The position numbers and the translations under genes are program-made. Shown one piece after another: positions 36,478 to 45,100 of a DNA stretch of 64,000 nucleotides. The DNA is taken from NCBI RefSeq assembly GCF_000331535.1, contig NZ_AMZN01000004.1, positions 54,712 to 118,711 of the forward strand, read 5' to 3'. How positions within the stretch are numbered: the first letter of the stretch is position 1; every line of letters begins with the position of its first letter. The notes beneath the pieces are model-generated. The model searched no databases. It was not told where the DNA came from and was given only the letters and a program-made list of their open reading frames with translations. Origin of the DNA: Fulvivirga imtechensis AK7. GTDB taxonomy: Bacteria; Bacteroidota; Bacteroidia; Cytophagales; Cyclobacteriaceae.

Positions 36478-37245
36478 CTAATCTTCATCAAGCCCGGGAT
36501 ATTTAAGATCGAGCTTTTTCAAAAAGTTTTTTAATACTTTGGCGACATAATAATTGCGGTACCACTTTTTATCGGAAGGAACAACATGCCATGGAGCCTC
36601 TTCGCAGCGGTTGATCAAAGATTCATAAACCTTTTGTGTTGTATCCCATGCCTCCTGACTGCTTTCATCACTTTTGTTATACTTCCATTTTTTGTGTTTT
36701 TTCTTTTTTCGTGCCGATACGCGCTTCTCCTGCTCTTCTTTTGATATGTGAAGGAAAAATTTGAGTACAAAAGTTTTACTTACCTGCAAATGTGTTTCCA
36801 GCTTGTTGATCATATCAAGGCGGTGCTCAAGAAGTTCCTGTGAATGAGTACCTTTCACGGTAGGTACGAGTATGTCTTCATAATAAGAGCGGTTAAAAAC
36901 ACCAACAATGCCCTGCGCAGGCAAATGTGAATAGATCCGCCATAAAAAATCATGTTTTTGCTCGCTTTCAGTGGGTACTCCAAAAGCCTTGATGTTGATA
37001 CCCATAGGGTTCATACTCCGGATCACATGTCTGATAATTCCATCCTTGCCAGAGGTATCCATTCCCTGAAGGATGACCAATAGCGCATACCGGCCATCTG
37101 CGTAGAACTTATTTTGCAATTCAAACAGCCTTCTGTGTAGCTTTTTCAGCTTTATTTTAGCTGTTTTTTTATCCGGAGCATCTTCGGGAGGTATTGTAGG
37201 GGCTTTACTAAGAGCTATCATATTAAAATGAAACGCGTCTGGCAA
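36478..37245 (-). CDS. Polyphosphate kinase 2 family protein (PPK2)
   Basis: This 255-residue single-domain protein has Walker A at 61-69 (GMDTSGKDG), the lid-type region SMNPMGINIKAFGVPTESE, and Walker B FNRSYYEDILVP. Family members transfer phosphate between polyphosphate and nucleotides; one-domain proteins of this length include classes that make NDP/NTP from NMP or NDP. The class cannot be settled by eye. It stands alone; its upstream side carries the heptamer array. Confidence 0.9.
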   Translation of the reverse strand: MPDAFHFNMIALSKAPTIPPEDAPDKKTAKIKLKKLHRRLFELQNKFYADGRYALLVILQGMDTSGKDGIIRHVIRSMNPMGINIKAFGVPTESEQKHDFLWRIYSHLPAQGIVGVFNRSYYEDILVPTVKGTHSQELLEHRLDMINKLETHLQVSKTFVLKFFLHISKEEQEKRVSARKKKKHKKWKYNKSDESSQEAWDTTQKVYESLINRCEEAPWHVVPSDKKWYRNYYVAKVLKNFLKKLDLKYPGLDED

Positions 37246-37263
37246 TGATAGGTTTCTCGGTTA

Positions 37264-37405
37264 GTTCTCAGTTCACAGTTCTCAGTTCTCGGTTCACAGT
37301 TCACAGTTTTCAGTTCACAGTTTTCAGTTCTCAGTTCACAGTTTCTCAGTTCTCAGTTCTCAGTTCTCAGTTCTCGGTTCTCAGTTCACAGTTTCTCAGT
37401 TCTTA
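37264..37405. repeat. Heptamer tandem array, CAGTTCT/CAGTTCA units
   Basis: About 20 degenerate 7-bp units (CAGTTCT, CAGTTCA, CGGTTCT, CAGTTTT) run head to tail, with a few 8-base phase slips. It lies between the PPK2 start and the hrpB stop. There are no spacer/repeat features of CRISPR. Other heptamer arrays lie at 48.8-48.96 kb and 52.25 kb. Confidence 0.85.
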
Positions 37406-37427
37406 GTCAAGTCACCCGCCCACAGCG

Positions 37428-39908
37428 CTATTTCTTCTTTACTCCTCGCAGGGCCTCAGCGGTCCAGGGGTCGTCAGGCCATGAGTGTTTGGGGTACCTT
37501 CTCTGTAGCTCCTTTTTTACTTCGAAATAGGCATTATTCCAAAAACTGCGCAAGTCAGAGGTGATCTGCACCGGCTTGAAGCCAGGTGAGAGTAAGTGTA
37601 TGATCACGGCATTCTTGCCATTATTGATCCTTGGTGTATCGGCCAGCCCGAATACCTCCTGTAGTCGAACTGCCAAAACAGGTGGAGCTCCGTCTGCCAT
37701 ATACTGCAATCTAATGCTAGACCCACTCGGGACTTCGATCCTTTCCGGGGCCAGTTCAGTCAAAGCCTGTTGCTTTTCCCAATCCAGTGAATGATGGAGA
37801 ACATTTACCAGATCAATCTTCTTGAGGTCCTCCGGTTTCTTGATATTGGCAAGGTAAGGTGTAAGCCATTCTTCATTGGTTATTAATAAGGTGGAGGTGC
37901 TCACATCCGGCCAGCCCTCCTGCGGATTCCACCTGCGCAGGCTCAATACACGGTTTTGCCATTGGGTAACTGCCTCGTCAAAAGAAAGCAGGTTTTCTCC
38001 TTCATCTTTAACAGCCTCAGAGATTGCTTTGATCAGGTGCTTTTCATCAGGGGAGGGCAGTGGCCTGGATTGGAGTACTATGCATCCAATTCGTAGATCT
38101 TTGGTGGCGATGAGCCCACCCTTACGAGTATCCCAGGTGATGACTTCCTGTTCTTTCACCAATGGAGCCAGATCCTTTGGATTCAGGGGTGAGGCCATAA
38201 ATATTTTGCCCATACCATCTCTGGCATCCACATTAGCTATGGCCAGCCAGGGCTCATGTGCCAGGTCATCTTTGTGGCCGGCCATGGCATATTTTCCGTT
38301 GGCCAACTGAAACTGTGCATTATTACCCGGCCTGGCGTAGGCTATCCGTTCGGGATGAGCATGTGCCAGCAGCACTCCCGTGGCATAAGGATCTACAGGG
38401 CTGTTATCTTCTTTGATATTGAACATCTTTCGATAGGAGGAGGCTATTTTTTCAATCCTGGCGAAAGGTTTTCCCTGGCTGCCGCGTTGGCGATACCTTC
38501 TCAATGCTTCAATTCTCAGGTTCAGATCTATTCCCGATTCGCGAGGCAATGGGTCTCGTTCTTCCAACAGAGCAGCTATATCCGTGGCCAGCGCCAGCAT
38601 GTCATCTTCCTCAGCCATCATCAGCATGTGTGCGATCCGGGGGTGGCATGGCAGTTGGTGTATTTTTTTGCCGTGAGGAGTAATGCGGCCGTTTTCCAGC
38701 GCATCCAGTTGATGTAATGTGTCAGAGGCTTGTGAGAGAGCCGCTTTTGGTGGCGGTGTAAGCCAGGTAAGTTGTCGTGCATCAACAATACCCCACTGCG
38801 CCAGATCCAACACCAGGTCAGCCAGATCTGCTTCCATTATCTCAGGGGTGCGATGGCCTGCAAGTCGCTCATGGGTAGCCTTTGACCACATACGGTAGCA
38901 CACCCCTGCACTTAACCGCCCGGCCCTTCCTGCCCGTTGGTCGGCAGAGTCTTGGGAGATCTGTATGGTTTCCAGCCGGGACAATCCGGATTTGGGATCG
39001 AACCTGGAGGTACGTCCGTAGCCGGTGTCTACTACTATTTTTATTCCCTCAATAGTCAAACTGGTCTCGGCTATTGAAGTAGCCAATACGACCTTTCTTT
39101 GGCCATTTTTATTGGGCATAATGGCTGCATACTGCTTGTTTTGCGGTAGTTTTCCGTAGAGAGGATGGATGGCAAATTGTGGCAACTCCCTGCGCAGCGC
39201 TTCTTCGCACTTTTTGATCTCTCCTTCACCAGGCAGGAAGACAAGTGTGTCACCTTCGTTTTCTCTAACAGCCCGTAATACTGTTCGTGCTGTCATTTCC
39301 GGTAGCATCATCTGATCCTGCTCACCGGTATAGACGATCTCTACCGGATACTGCCTGCCCTTACTCTCGGCAACAGGTGCTTTCAACAGCTCGGTGAGCT
39401 GGGGCATGTCAAGTGTTGCCGACATGACCATGATGCGCAGGTCCGGCCTTAATATTTGCTGCGCTTCCCGGCATAATGCTAACGCCACATCCGCATGGAT
39501 ACTTCGCTCGTGAAATTCGTCAAAAATAACCAAACCGACTCCATCCAGAGAGTTGTCAGTATGGATCATCCGCGTGAGGATGCCTTCTGTTAAGACTTCA
39601 ATACGTGTGCCGTTGCTGGTGCGGTTTTCAAACCTGATGCGATATCCAACTGTTTTTCCCACCTCGTCACCCAATAACTCCGACATGCGGACAGCTATTG
39701 ATCTTGCCGCCAGTCTCCTGGGTTCCAGCATCAGTATCTTTTGTCCTTTCAGCCAGGGCTCATCTATTAAAGAGAGCGGCAATATCGTGCTTTTTCCTGC
39801 GCCAGGAGGGGCATTTACAATCAGGGTATTGTCCTGATACAGTTTTTTTTGTACTTCGGGAATGATGTATGTTATTGGAAGGTCTGACTCAAATGGATTA
39901 AATGACAA
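37428..39908 (-). CDS. hrpB: ATP-dependent RNA helicase HrpB
   Basis: The protein has 826 residues with the domain order of HrpB: Walker A NAPPGAGKST (33-41 region), DEFH as the DEAH-box variant, SAT motif (MVMSATLD), QRAGRAGRL, then HA2/winged-helix and the long C-terminal HrpB region, ending with NNAYFEVKKELQRRYPKHSWPDDPW. HrpB is a DEAH-type helicase of unclear RNA substrate in bacteria. The size is typical. It is divergent from the desaturase region and not in an operon with its neighbours. Confidence 0.94.
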   Translation of the reverse strand: MSFNPFESDLPITYIIPEVQKKLYQDNTLIVNAPPGAGKSTILPLSLIDEPWLKGQKILMLEPRRLAARSIAVRMSELLGDEVGKTVGYRIRFENRTSNGTRIEVLTEGILTRMIHTDNSLDGVGLVIFDEFHERSIHADVALALCREAQQILRPDLRIMVMSATLDMPQLTELLKAPVAESKGRQYPVEIVYTGEQDQMMLPEMTARTVLRAVRENEGDTLVFLPGEGEIKKCEEALRRELPQFAIHPLYGKLPQNKQYAAIMPNKNGQRKVVLATSIAETSLTIEGIKIVVDTGYGRTSRFDPKSGLSRLETIQISQDSADQRAGRAGRLSAGVCYRMWSKATHERLAGHRTPEIMEADLADLVLDLAQWGIVDARQLTWLTPPPKAALSQASDTLHQLDALENGRITPHGKKIHQLPCHPRIAHMLMMAEEDDMLALATDIAALLEERDPLPRESGIDLNLRIEALRRYRQRGSQGKPFARIEKIASSYRKMFNIKEDNSPVDPYATGVLLAHAHPERIAYARPGNNAQFQLANGKYAMAGHKDDLAHEPWLAIANVDARDGMGKIFMASPLNPKDLAPLVKEQEVITWDTRKGGLIATKDLRIGCIVLQSRPLPSPDEKHLIKAISEAVKDEGENLLSFDEAVTQWQNRVLSLRRWNPQEGWPDVSTSTLLITNEEWLTPYLANIKKPEDLKKIDLVNVLHHSLDWEKQQALTELAPERIEVPSGSSIRLQYMADGAPPVLAVRLQEVFGLADTPRINNGKNAVIIHLLSPGFKPVQITSDLRSFWNNAYFEVKKELQRRYPKHSWPDDPWTAEALRGVKKK

Positions 39909-40253
39909 AGCTGTTTTCTGTTTTTAATGAGTAAGTGCAGTAGTAGATGTTTAAATTTCTATTTTTGGGTGTGAAGTTAGGTTGCGGAATCCGATTATTT
40001 CCAGTACAATAAAAAAAATATCTTTGAACTTAAAGAATAAGTGCTATGTTTGCATAGTGTAGTTCCTAATGTAAGGACATAAGACCTCTCAAAGAATTCT
40101 CATTTCCCCTACATAACAGTACCACAATAATATCAGGCACTTTAAATAACACTGAAAAAGTTAAAGATTAGTTGATAAGAAGTTCTAATTCCCATCCTCG
40201 TAATCACCAAGGGCTTGTAAAAGCTAGTAATTTTCAAACACAATAATACCAAT
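39909..40253 (+). other. Long leader region of the desaturase gene
   Basis: This AT-rich 345 bases contains a good promoter (40023-40052) but no ATG between 40052 and 40353. If transcription starts near 40059, the untranslated leader is about 195 bases, long for this genome and similar to cold-regulated mRNAs. No strong hairpin was found by eye. Confidence 0.5.
40023..40052 (+). promoter_or_regulatory. Promoter of the desaturase-csp cluster
   Basis: TTTG at 40023-40026 and TATGTTTG at 40045-40052, spaced 18 bases, fit the Bacteroidota consensus TTTG-N19-TAnnTTTG. The predicted start of transcription is about 7 bases downstream. Confidence 0.65.
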
Positions 40254-41360
40254 ATCAAGAATCCAAAATTTTTAAGCAGTACCGGCTCTGATTTTTCAAA
40301 GACATTAAAGAACAGGGTCAACGATTACTTCAAGACTAATAATCTCAGTAAGTATGGGAACGGCAACATGGTTGTTAAAACAATATTTATGCTTTCGCTG
40401 TTCTTTGTTCCATTGATCATTGTGAACCTGGGGGTCGTTACGAGCCCATGGTTGTTGTTCTCTTCATATATCCTAAGCGGATTAGGTATGGCGGGAATAG
40501 GCATGGGAGTGATGCATGATGCTATTCATGGCTCCTACTCCAAAAACAGGAAGGTGAATAAATATATGGGCTATACCATGAATCTTATTGGGGCAAATGC
40601 CACCGTCTGGAAAATTCAGCATAATGTGCTTCATCATACATACACGAATATTGATGAAGCTGATGATGATATTAACGCTCCTTTTTTTCTGCGATTTTCA
40701 CCTCATGCAAAAAAATACTGGCTGCACAGGTTTCAGTATCTCTACATCTGGTTTTTCTATGGGTTGTCCACAATATCATGGATAACTACCAAGGATTTTG
40801 TGCGGATCAACCGTTATAAAAAAATGGGGTTCGTAAAAAAGGAAGAATATTCAAAGGAGATAATGAAGTTGACGGGCTGGAAGTTGCTGTACTACTCGTA
40901 CGCACTCGTTTTACCATTAATTATGGCGCCCCAGGCACCCTGGATGGTGATACTGGCATTTATTGCCATGCATTTTATTACAGGTCTGGCAATTAGTGTT
41001 GTTTTTCAAACTGCACATGTGATGCCAAGCGCAGATTTCCCACTTCCCGATGAAGATGGGCTCATTGCCAATGATTGGGCGATACATCAACTGGCTACAA
41101 CAAGTAATTTTTCGCCTCGCAGCCGCCTGTTTTCATGGTTAATAGGGGGATTAAATTACCAGGTAGAACACCACCTTTTGCCCAATATATGTCATGTGCA
41201 TTACAGAAAGTTGTCTCATATCGTTGCAGAAACAGCAAGGGAATATGGCATCCCTTACCATATCAAAAAGACTTTTGTGGCTGCGATATGGGATCATATA
41301 AAGATGCTTTATCAGCTTGGGAGAATGGAATTGGCACCTATAAAACAAACTGTAAAATGA
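40254..41360 (+). CDS. Front-end fatty acid desaturase without an ATG at its natural start
   Basis: The three histidine boxes HDAIH, HNVLHH and QVEHHLLPNICH mark a membrane acyl-lipid desaturase (the Gln in the third box is the front-end type). The usual ATG call at 40368 drops a conserved N-terminus that is open upstream: PKFLSSTGSDFSKTL, KNRVNDYFK, NNLSKYGNGN. The first plausible codon is ATC at 40254 (ATC AAG AAT CCA AAA), where relatives have ATG; that gives 368 residues. No ATG, GTG or TTG exists in frame between the upstream stop (40218) and 40368. Either a non-standard start, a mutated start, or a sequencing error is present. Confidence 0.8.
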   Translation: MKNPKFLSSTGSDFSKTLKNRVNDYFKTNNLSKYGNGNMVVKTIFMLSLFFVPLIIVNLGVVTSPWLLFSSYILSGLGMAGIGMGVMHDAIHGSYSKNRKVNKYMGYTMNLIGANATVWKIQHNVLHHTYTNIDEADDDINAPFFLRFSPHAKKYWLHRFQYLYIWFFYGLSTISWITTKDFVRINRYKKMGFVKKEEYSKEIMKLTGWKLLYYSYALVLPLIMAPQAPWMVILAFIAMHFITGLAISVVFQTAHVMPSADFPLPDEDGLIANDWAIHQLATTSNFSPRSRLFSWLIGGLNYQVEHHLLPNICHVHYRKLSHIVAETAREYGIPYHIKKTFVAAIWDHIKMLYQLGRMELAPIKQTVK

Positions 41361-41420
41361 CAGATGCTTGAATGCGTCTTATTAATAACGAATACAATTA
41401 CAATTACAATAAATAACATA

Positions 41421-41615
41421 ATGCAAGAAGGAACAGTAAAATTTTTTAATAACACCAAAGGATTTGGATTTATTAAACCCTCAGATTCAAGTGAAGACAT
41501 TTTTGTACACGAAAGTGGCCTGATCGATGAGATCCGGGAAAACGACAACGTAAAATTTGACGTTGAAAGAGGAAGAAAAGGAATGAATGCGGTTAATGTT
41601 GAGTTAATCGACTAA
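41421..41615 (+). CDS. Cold-shock protein, copy 1 of 3
   Basis: The start at 41421 gives 64 residues; an upstream in-frame ATG at 41364 would add 19 residues not present in the other copies. RNP1 (KGFGFIKP) and RNP2 (DIFVHESG) are intact. CSPs bind single-stranded RNA and DNA and melt RNA structures. It lies 60 bases after the desaturase stop, so it may share that transcript. It differs from copies 2 and 3 at DNV/DRV and GRKG/GKKG. Confidence 0.95.
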   Translation: MQEGTVKFFNNTKGFGFIKPSDSSEDIFVHESGLIDEIRENDNVKFDVERGRKGMNAVNVELID

Positions 41616-41646
41616 CAATATTATAGTATAATACAACAATAAAGTA

Positions 41647-41841
41647 ATGAAAGAAGGAACAGTAAAGTTTTTTAATAATACCAAAGGATTTGGATTTATT
41701 AAGCCCTCAGATTCAAGTGAAGACATTTTCGTACACGAGAGTGGTCTGATCGATGAGATCCGTGAAAACGACAGAGTAAAATTTGACGTTGAAAGAGGAA
41801 AAAAAGGAATGAATGCGGTTAACGTTGAGTTGATCGATTAA
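41647..41841 (+). CDS. Cold-shock protein, copy 2 of 3
   Basis: The protein has 64 residues and is identical in protein sequence to copy 3 except at residue 2 (Lys versus Arg). It begins MKEGTVKFFNNTKGFGF and keeps both RNP motifs. The gap to copy 1 is 31 bases and contains AACAATAAAGTA before the start codon, as in front of copy 3. The three genes almost certainly share one transcript; recent tandem duplication or gene conversion explains the identity. Confidence 0.95.
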   Translation: MKEGTVKFFNNTKGFGFIKPSDSSEDIFVHESGLIDEIRENDRVKFDVERGKKGMNAVNVELID

Positions 41842-41867
41842 TATAATAACAGTACAACAATAAAGTA

Positions 41868-42062
41868 ATGAGAGAAGGAACAGTAAAGTTTTTTAATAAT
41901 ACCAAAGGATTTGGCTTTATTAAGCCCTCAGATTCAAGTGAAGATATTTTCGTGCATGAAAGTGGCCTGATAGATGAGATTCGTGAAAACGACAGGGTAA
42001 AATTTGACGTTGAAAGAGGAAAAAAAGGAATGAATGCGGTTAATGTTGAGTTGATCGATTAA
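41868..42062 (+). CDS. Cold-shock protein, copy 3 of 3
   Basis: The protein has 64 residues, begins MREGTVKFFNNTKGFGF, and has the same RNP1/RNP2 core and ending (NAVNVELID). DNA identity with copy 2 is very high, including much of the spacer, with scattered silent changes. It is the last gene before a strong terminator. The redundancy would raise CSP dose quickly from one transcript; whether the copies have separate roles cannot be told. Confidence 0.95.
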   Translation: MREGTVKFFNNTKGFGFIKPSDSSEDIFVHESGLIDEIRENDRVKFDVERGKKGMNAVNVELID

Positions 42063-42085
42063 TTTTCAGTGTCCTAATTATAAAG

Positions 42086-42122
42086 AGGCCATCTCAAAAG
42101 TCAGTTGAGACGGCCTTTTTTT
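42086..42122 (+). terminator. Terminator of the csp cluster
   Basis: The arms AGGCCATCTCAA (42086-42097) and TTGAGACGGCCT (42105-42116), with one mismatch, are followed by a run of seven T. It ends the desaturase-csp region. Confidence 0.85.
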
Positions 42123-42140
42123 ATATCCGGATGGGGCCGG

Positions 42141-42173
42141 AAAAATGAGGGCTGCATTTTCATAGTGCAGCCT
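42141..42173 (-). terminator. Minus-strand terminator of the Kelch/FN3 gene
   Basis: The inverted pair GGGCTGCA (42149-42156) and TGCAGCCT (42165-42172) is followed on the minus strand by CATTTTTCC. It lies just beyond the stop of the large T9SS cargo gene. Confidence 0.6.
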
Positions 42174-42181
42174 TCGTTTAT

Positions 42182-45100
42182 TTATTCCGTTTTTAGCACT
42201 TTACCCCTTACTTCTCCATGCTCAGTCATAACCCGGTAAAAATATATACCCGCAGGAAGGTCCGGACCTGAAAATATAAAAGTATCAGTATGATTATCTC
42301 TTTCTTGCCTGGATAGTATACCTACACGTTCGCCTCGCAGATTGTGAAGCGTGGCCCTGGTATTTCTTAAAGCACCAGTTACTGTTATCGTAAAAGCTGA
42401 GCTGAATGGGTTAGGCCAAACATTTGTTTTCGCTGCCTTGGTAACATTATCTGTGGCTAATACTGCGTTTTCGGATGAGAGCTCGTTGGAATAAAGTGAA
42501 GTATTTAAGGTTTCCAGTTCATTCTTATCATTGGTGATCAAAGAGGTGGCATAGAGCCTATAAATGTAGTTAACACCGGATGCAATATTGATGTCGGTGT
42601 ATCTTGTGACATCAGCTTCAAGAGAATCCAGTGTTACGAAGTTTTCTTCATCTTCAGCTTTTCGTTGAACTATGTAGTTTGTTTCAGCTTTCGAACGGTC
42701 AGTCCATAACAGCGTATAGCCACTATCTTCTTTAACCACAAACTTCAAAACAGGGGCATGCAAGTAGGTTAAAGATGCCTGATGATTATAAAACGCTTCC
42801 CCATACTCGTTTGAGGTATAGATACTGAAATATGGTCGCATATGTTCCGGTAGGCCGGTTATTACAACTGTTGTGTCACTGTTTGAAAGAGGGAATATTA
42901 TCTCACCGTCAATCCAATATCTGATTTCCTGCTTGTCAACCGGGATTCGCTCGTCAATTTGCCAGGAGAGTCGGATACTGGTCGCTGATAATACAGTGTC
43001 GGTTACATTTTTCACAGGGTATGGAACGGTTCTTTCGGTGGTAAAACCACCCTCTCCCGGAGAAGAAAGATGTTCGCCATTATATGCATATATTCTAAAC
43101 TTGTAATAGGTGTTTTGCTCCAGGCTCTCAAGTTTCAGTTGTTTATGAGTAGTACTGTCAATGGTTACGTATTCATCACCGACATATTGCTGAACAATAA
43201 AACCTTCAGTTTTAGGATCATCGTTGTACCATTTCAGCAGAGCAGTGGTACCAGTTATGGAGTCTGCGTGAATAGCTGTCGGGTGTACAGGTGTATTAAC
43301 ATCATGATAATACAGTGATGTTACAGAAACACTATATTTCTGTCCAAGTCCATAGAATAAGGTGTCTCCTTTTGTGAAGGCGATGGCATGACTATTTTGG
43401 GGCACCTCCGGTAGAAGTCCTTCAAATTGATAGTTGAAGTTACCCAGATCATCGTAGCTATACACTTTATTGCTGATGAAGGCCAGGTTTTGGCCATTGT
43501 ATTGGCAAAGCAACTCTTTCGTCATATCGGAAAAATAATTTTGAGAAAAATCACCGTGTTTTACAAGGGCACTTGTCTTATTCACGGATACAAAATTTTT
43601 ATTATCATTATTAATAAATGTCACCGAATCCTCATTGACAAAGCCAAAATGTGCAAATGCCCGTTCTTCGTCAGTTGTTGTTAGCAGCCAGTCGTCTGAT
43701 ACAATATCGTATATAGCGTAAGCGAAATTGTAATTTTCATCTGCTCCACTTAGATAAACTTTGCCTTCGCCCAAATCAGTAACAGCATATAAACTTCCAT
43801 CGAGATTCAACCCATCGGGGACAGATGCTTTTTGAGTCCATTCATTCGTTTCTGTATTAAATTGGAATAGAGTTTTGTAATAAGAATAATTGGCGTCTAA
43901 ACCATTAAATATATAGATGGAATTATTATGGATAAACGATGATCCGAACCTCATCGTTTGCAGCCCTGGAAAATCTGGCAGAGTTTCAACAGTTCCATTG
44001 CTCATATCTAAACTCAGGAAGCTTAGAGTTTGAGGGGAAAGCAGATAGATTTTTCCGTTGAGATGAATTTTTTTAGCGAGGCTGAGACTTGAAAGGGAGT
44101 CTAGTGTTTCATCAAAGCCCTTCTTGTTATACTTTTTCCATGATCCGAATAGTCTCGTTTCCACTACATCTGAATTTTTATAGATGGAGGTTATATCCTT
44201 TAAAAAATTTCTTACCCTATATGTATATGTTTCGTTTTGAACCACCGAAGAATCGTAGTAATAGTAATAATTATAATAATTGTCTAGCGCGCCCAGGGTG
44301 TCTATAACCGTGAAGCTTCCTGCTCCCGTTTTTCGTTCTATGATAGTGCCTTCATAGTTGGTGCTTATCGGCTGAAATTTTAATCCTATTATTTCATTGG
44401 ACACATAATCAACCTTTAATTCATAGGGAGGAAATAAGACCGGGCTCACATTAACTATGCTGGTGGTATCAACACCGTATTCATTAAAATAGATCAGACG
44501 AAAATTCAGAGGTTGCATTTCTTCGAGTGATATTGAAATCCAGCTATTAAAGGTTGTGTCAATAGTAATAAATTCAGCATTCGTTGCTGTCTGTATGACA
44601 AAGCCATCTGCTCTATTGCGAGTAGGAAAAAAGCGGATAGTAGCAGAACCGTAATAATATCTGATGTCGTCAATAATGATATCTACCGCCTGTGGCATAA
44701 GAGCCGTTGTTTGTATGGCTACCTCTTCTGATGACATGGTTGTGTTACCAACATAAGCTGTGATTCTATATGTAACCAGAGTATCTGTTTTGGGAAGATT
44801 GTCGTCTGAAAAAGTCGTTGACCATATTACAGTATCCAAAGCTATAAAATTGGAGTTATCCCCAATCGATCTTTCTATTATAAAGCCATCTTCGTTGCCC
44901 GAGTTGTCATTCCATGAAAGGTTAAACTGTTTATAATAGCTGTCGGGAACTACTGTAAGGTTCGATGGTGCTGCCAGATCTGGCTGATCTGTAGTGAAGT
45001 AACTTTCTGCTGAGGCACTCAGTCCCTGTTTTACGGCAGCTATTTTTACGTAGTATATGGTGCCTGCCGTCAGTCCTGTCAGACCATAAGATGTGGTATT

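Noticed and set aside
37264..37405. CRISPR-like tandem array
   Set aside because: Units are 7 bases and contiguous, without unique spacers, and no cas genes are present.
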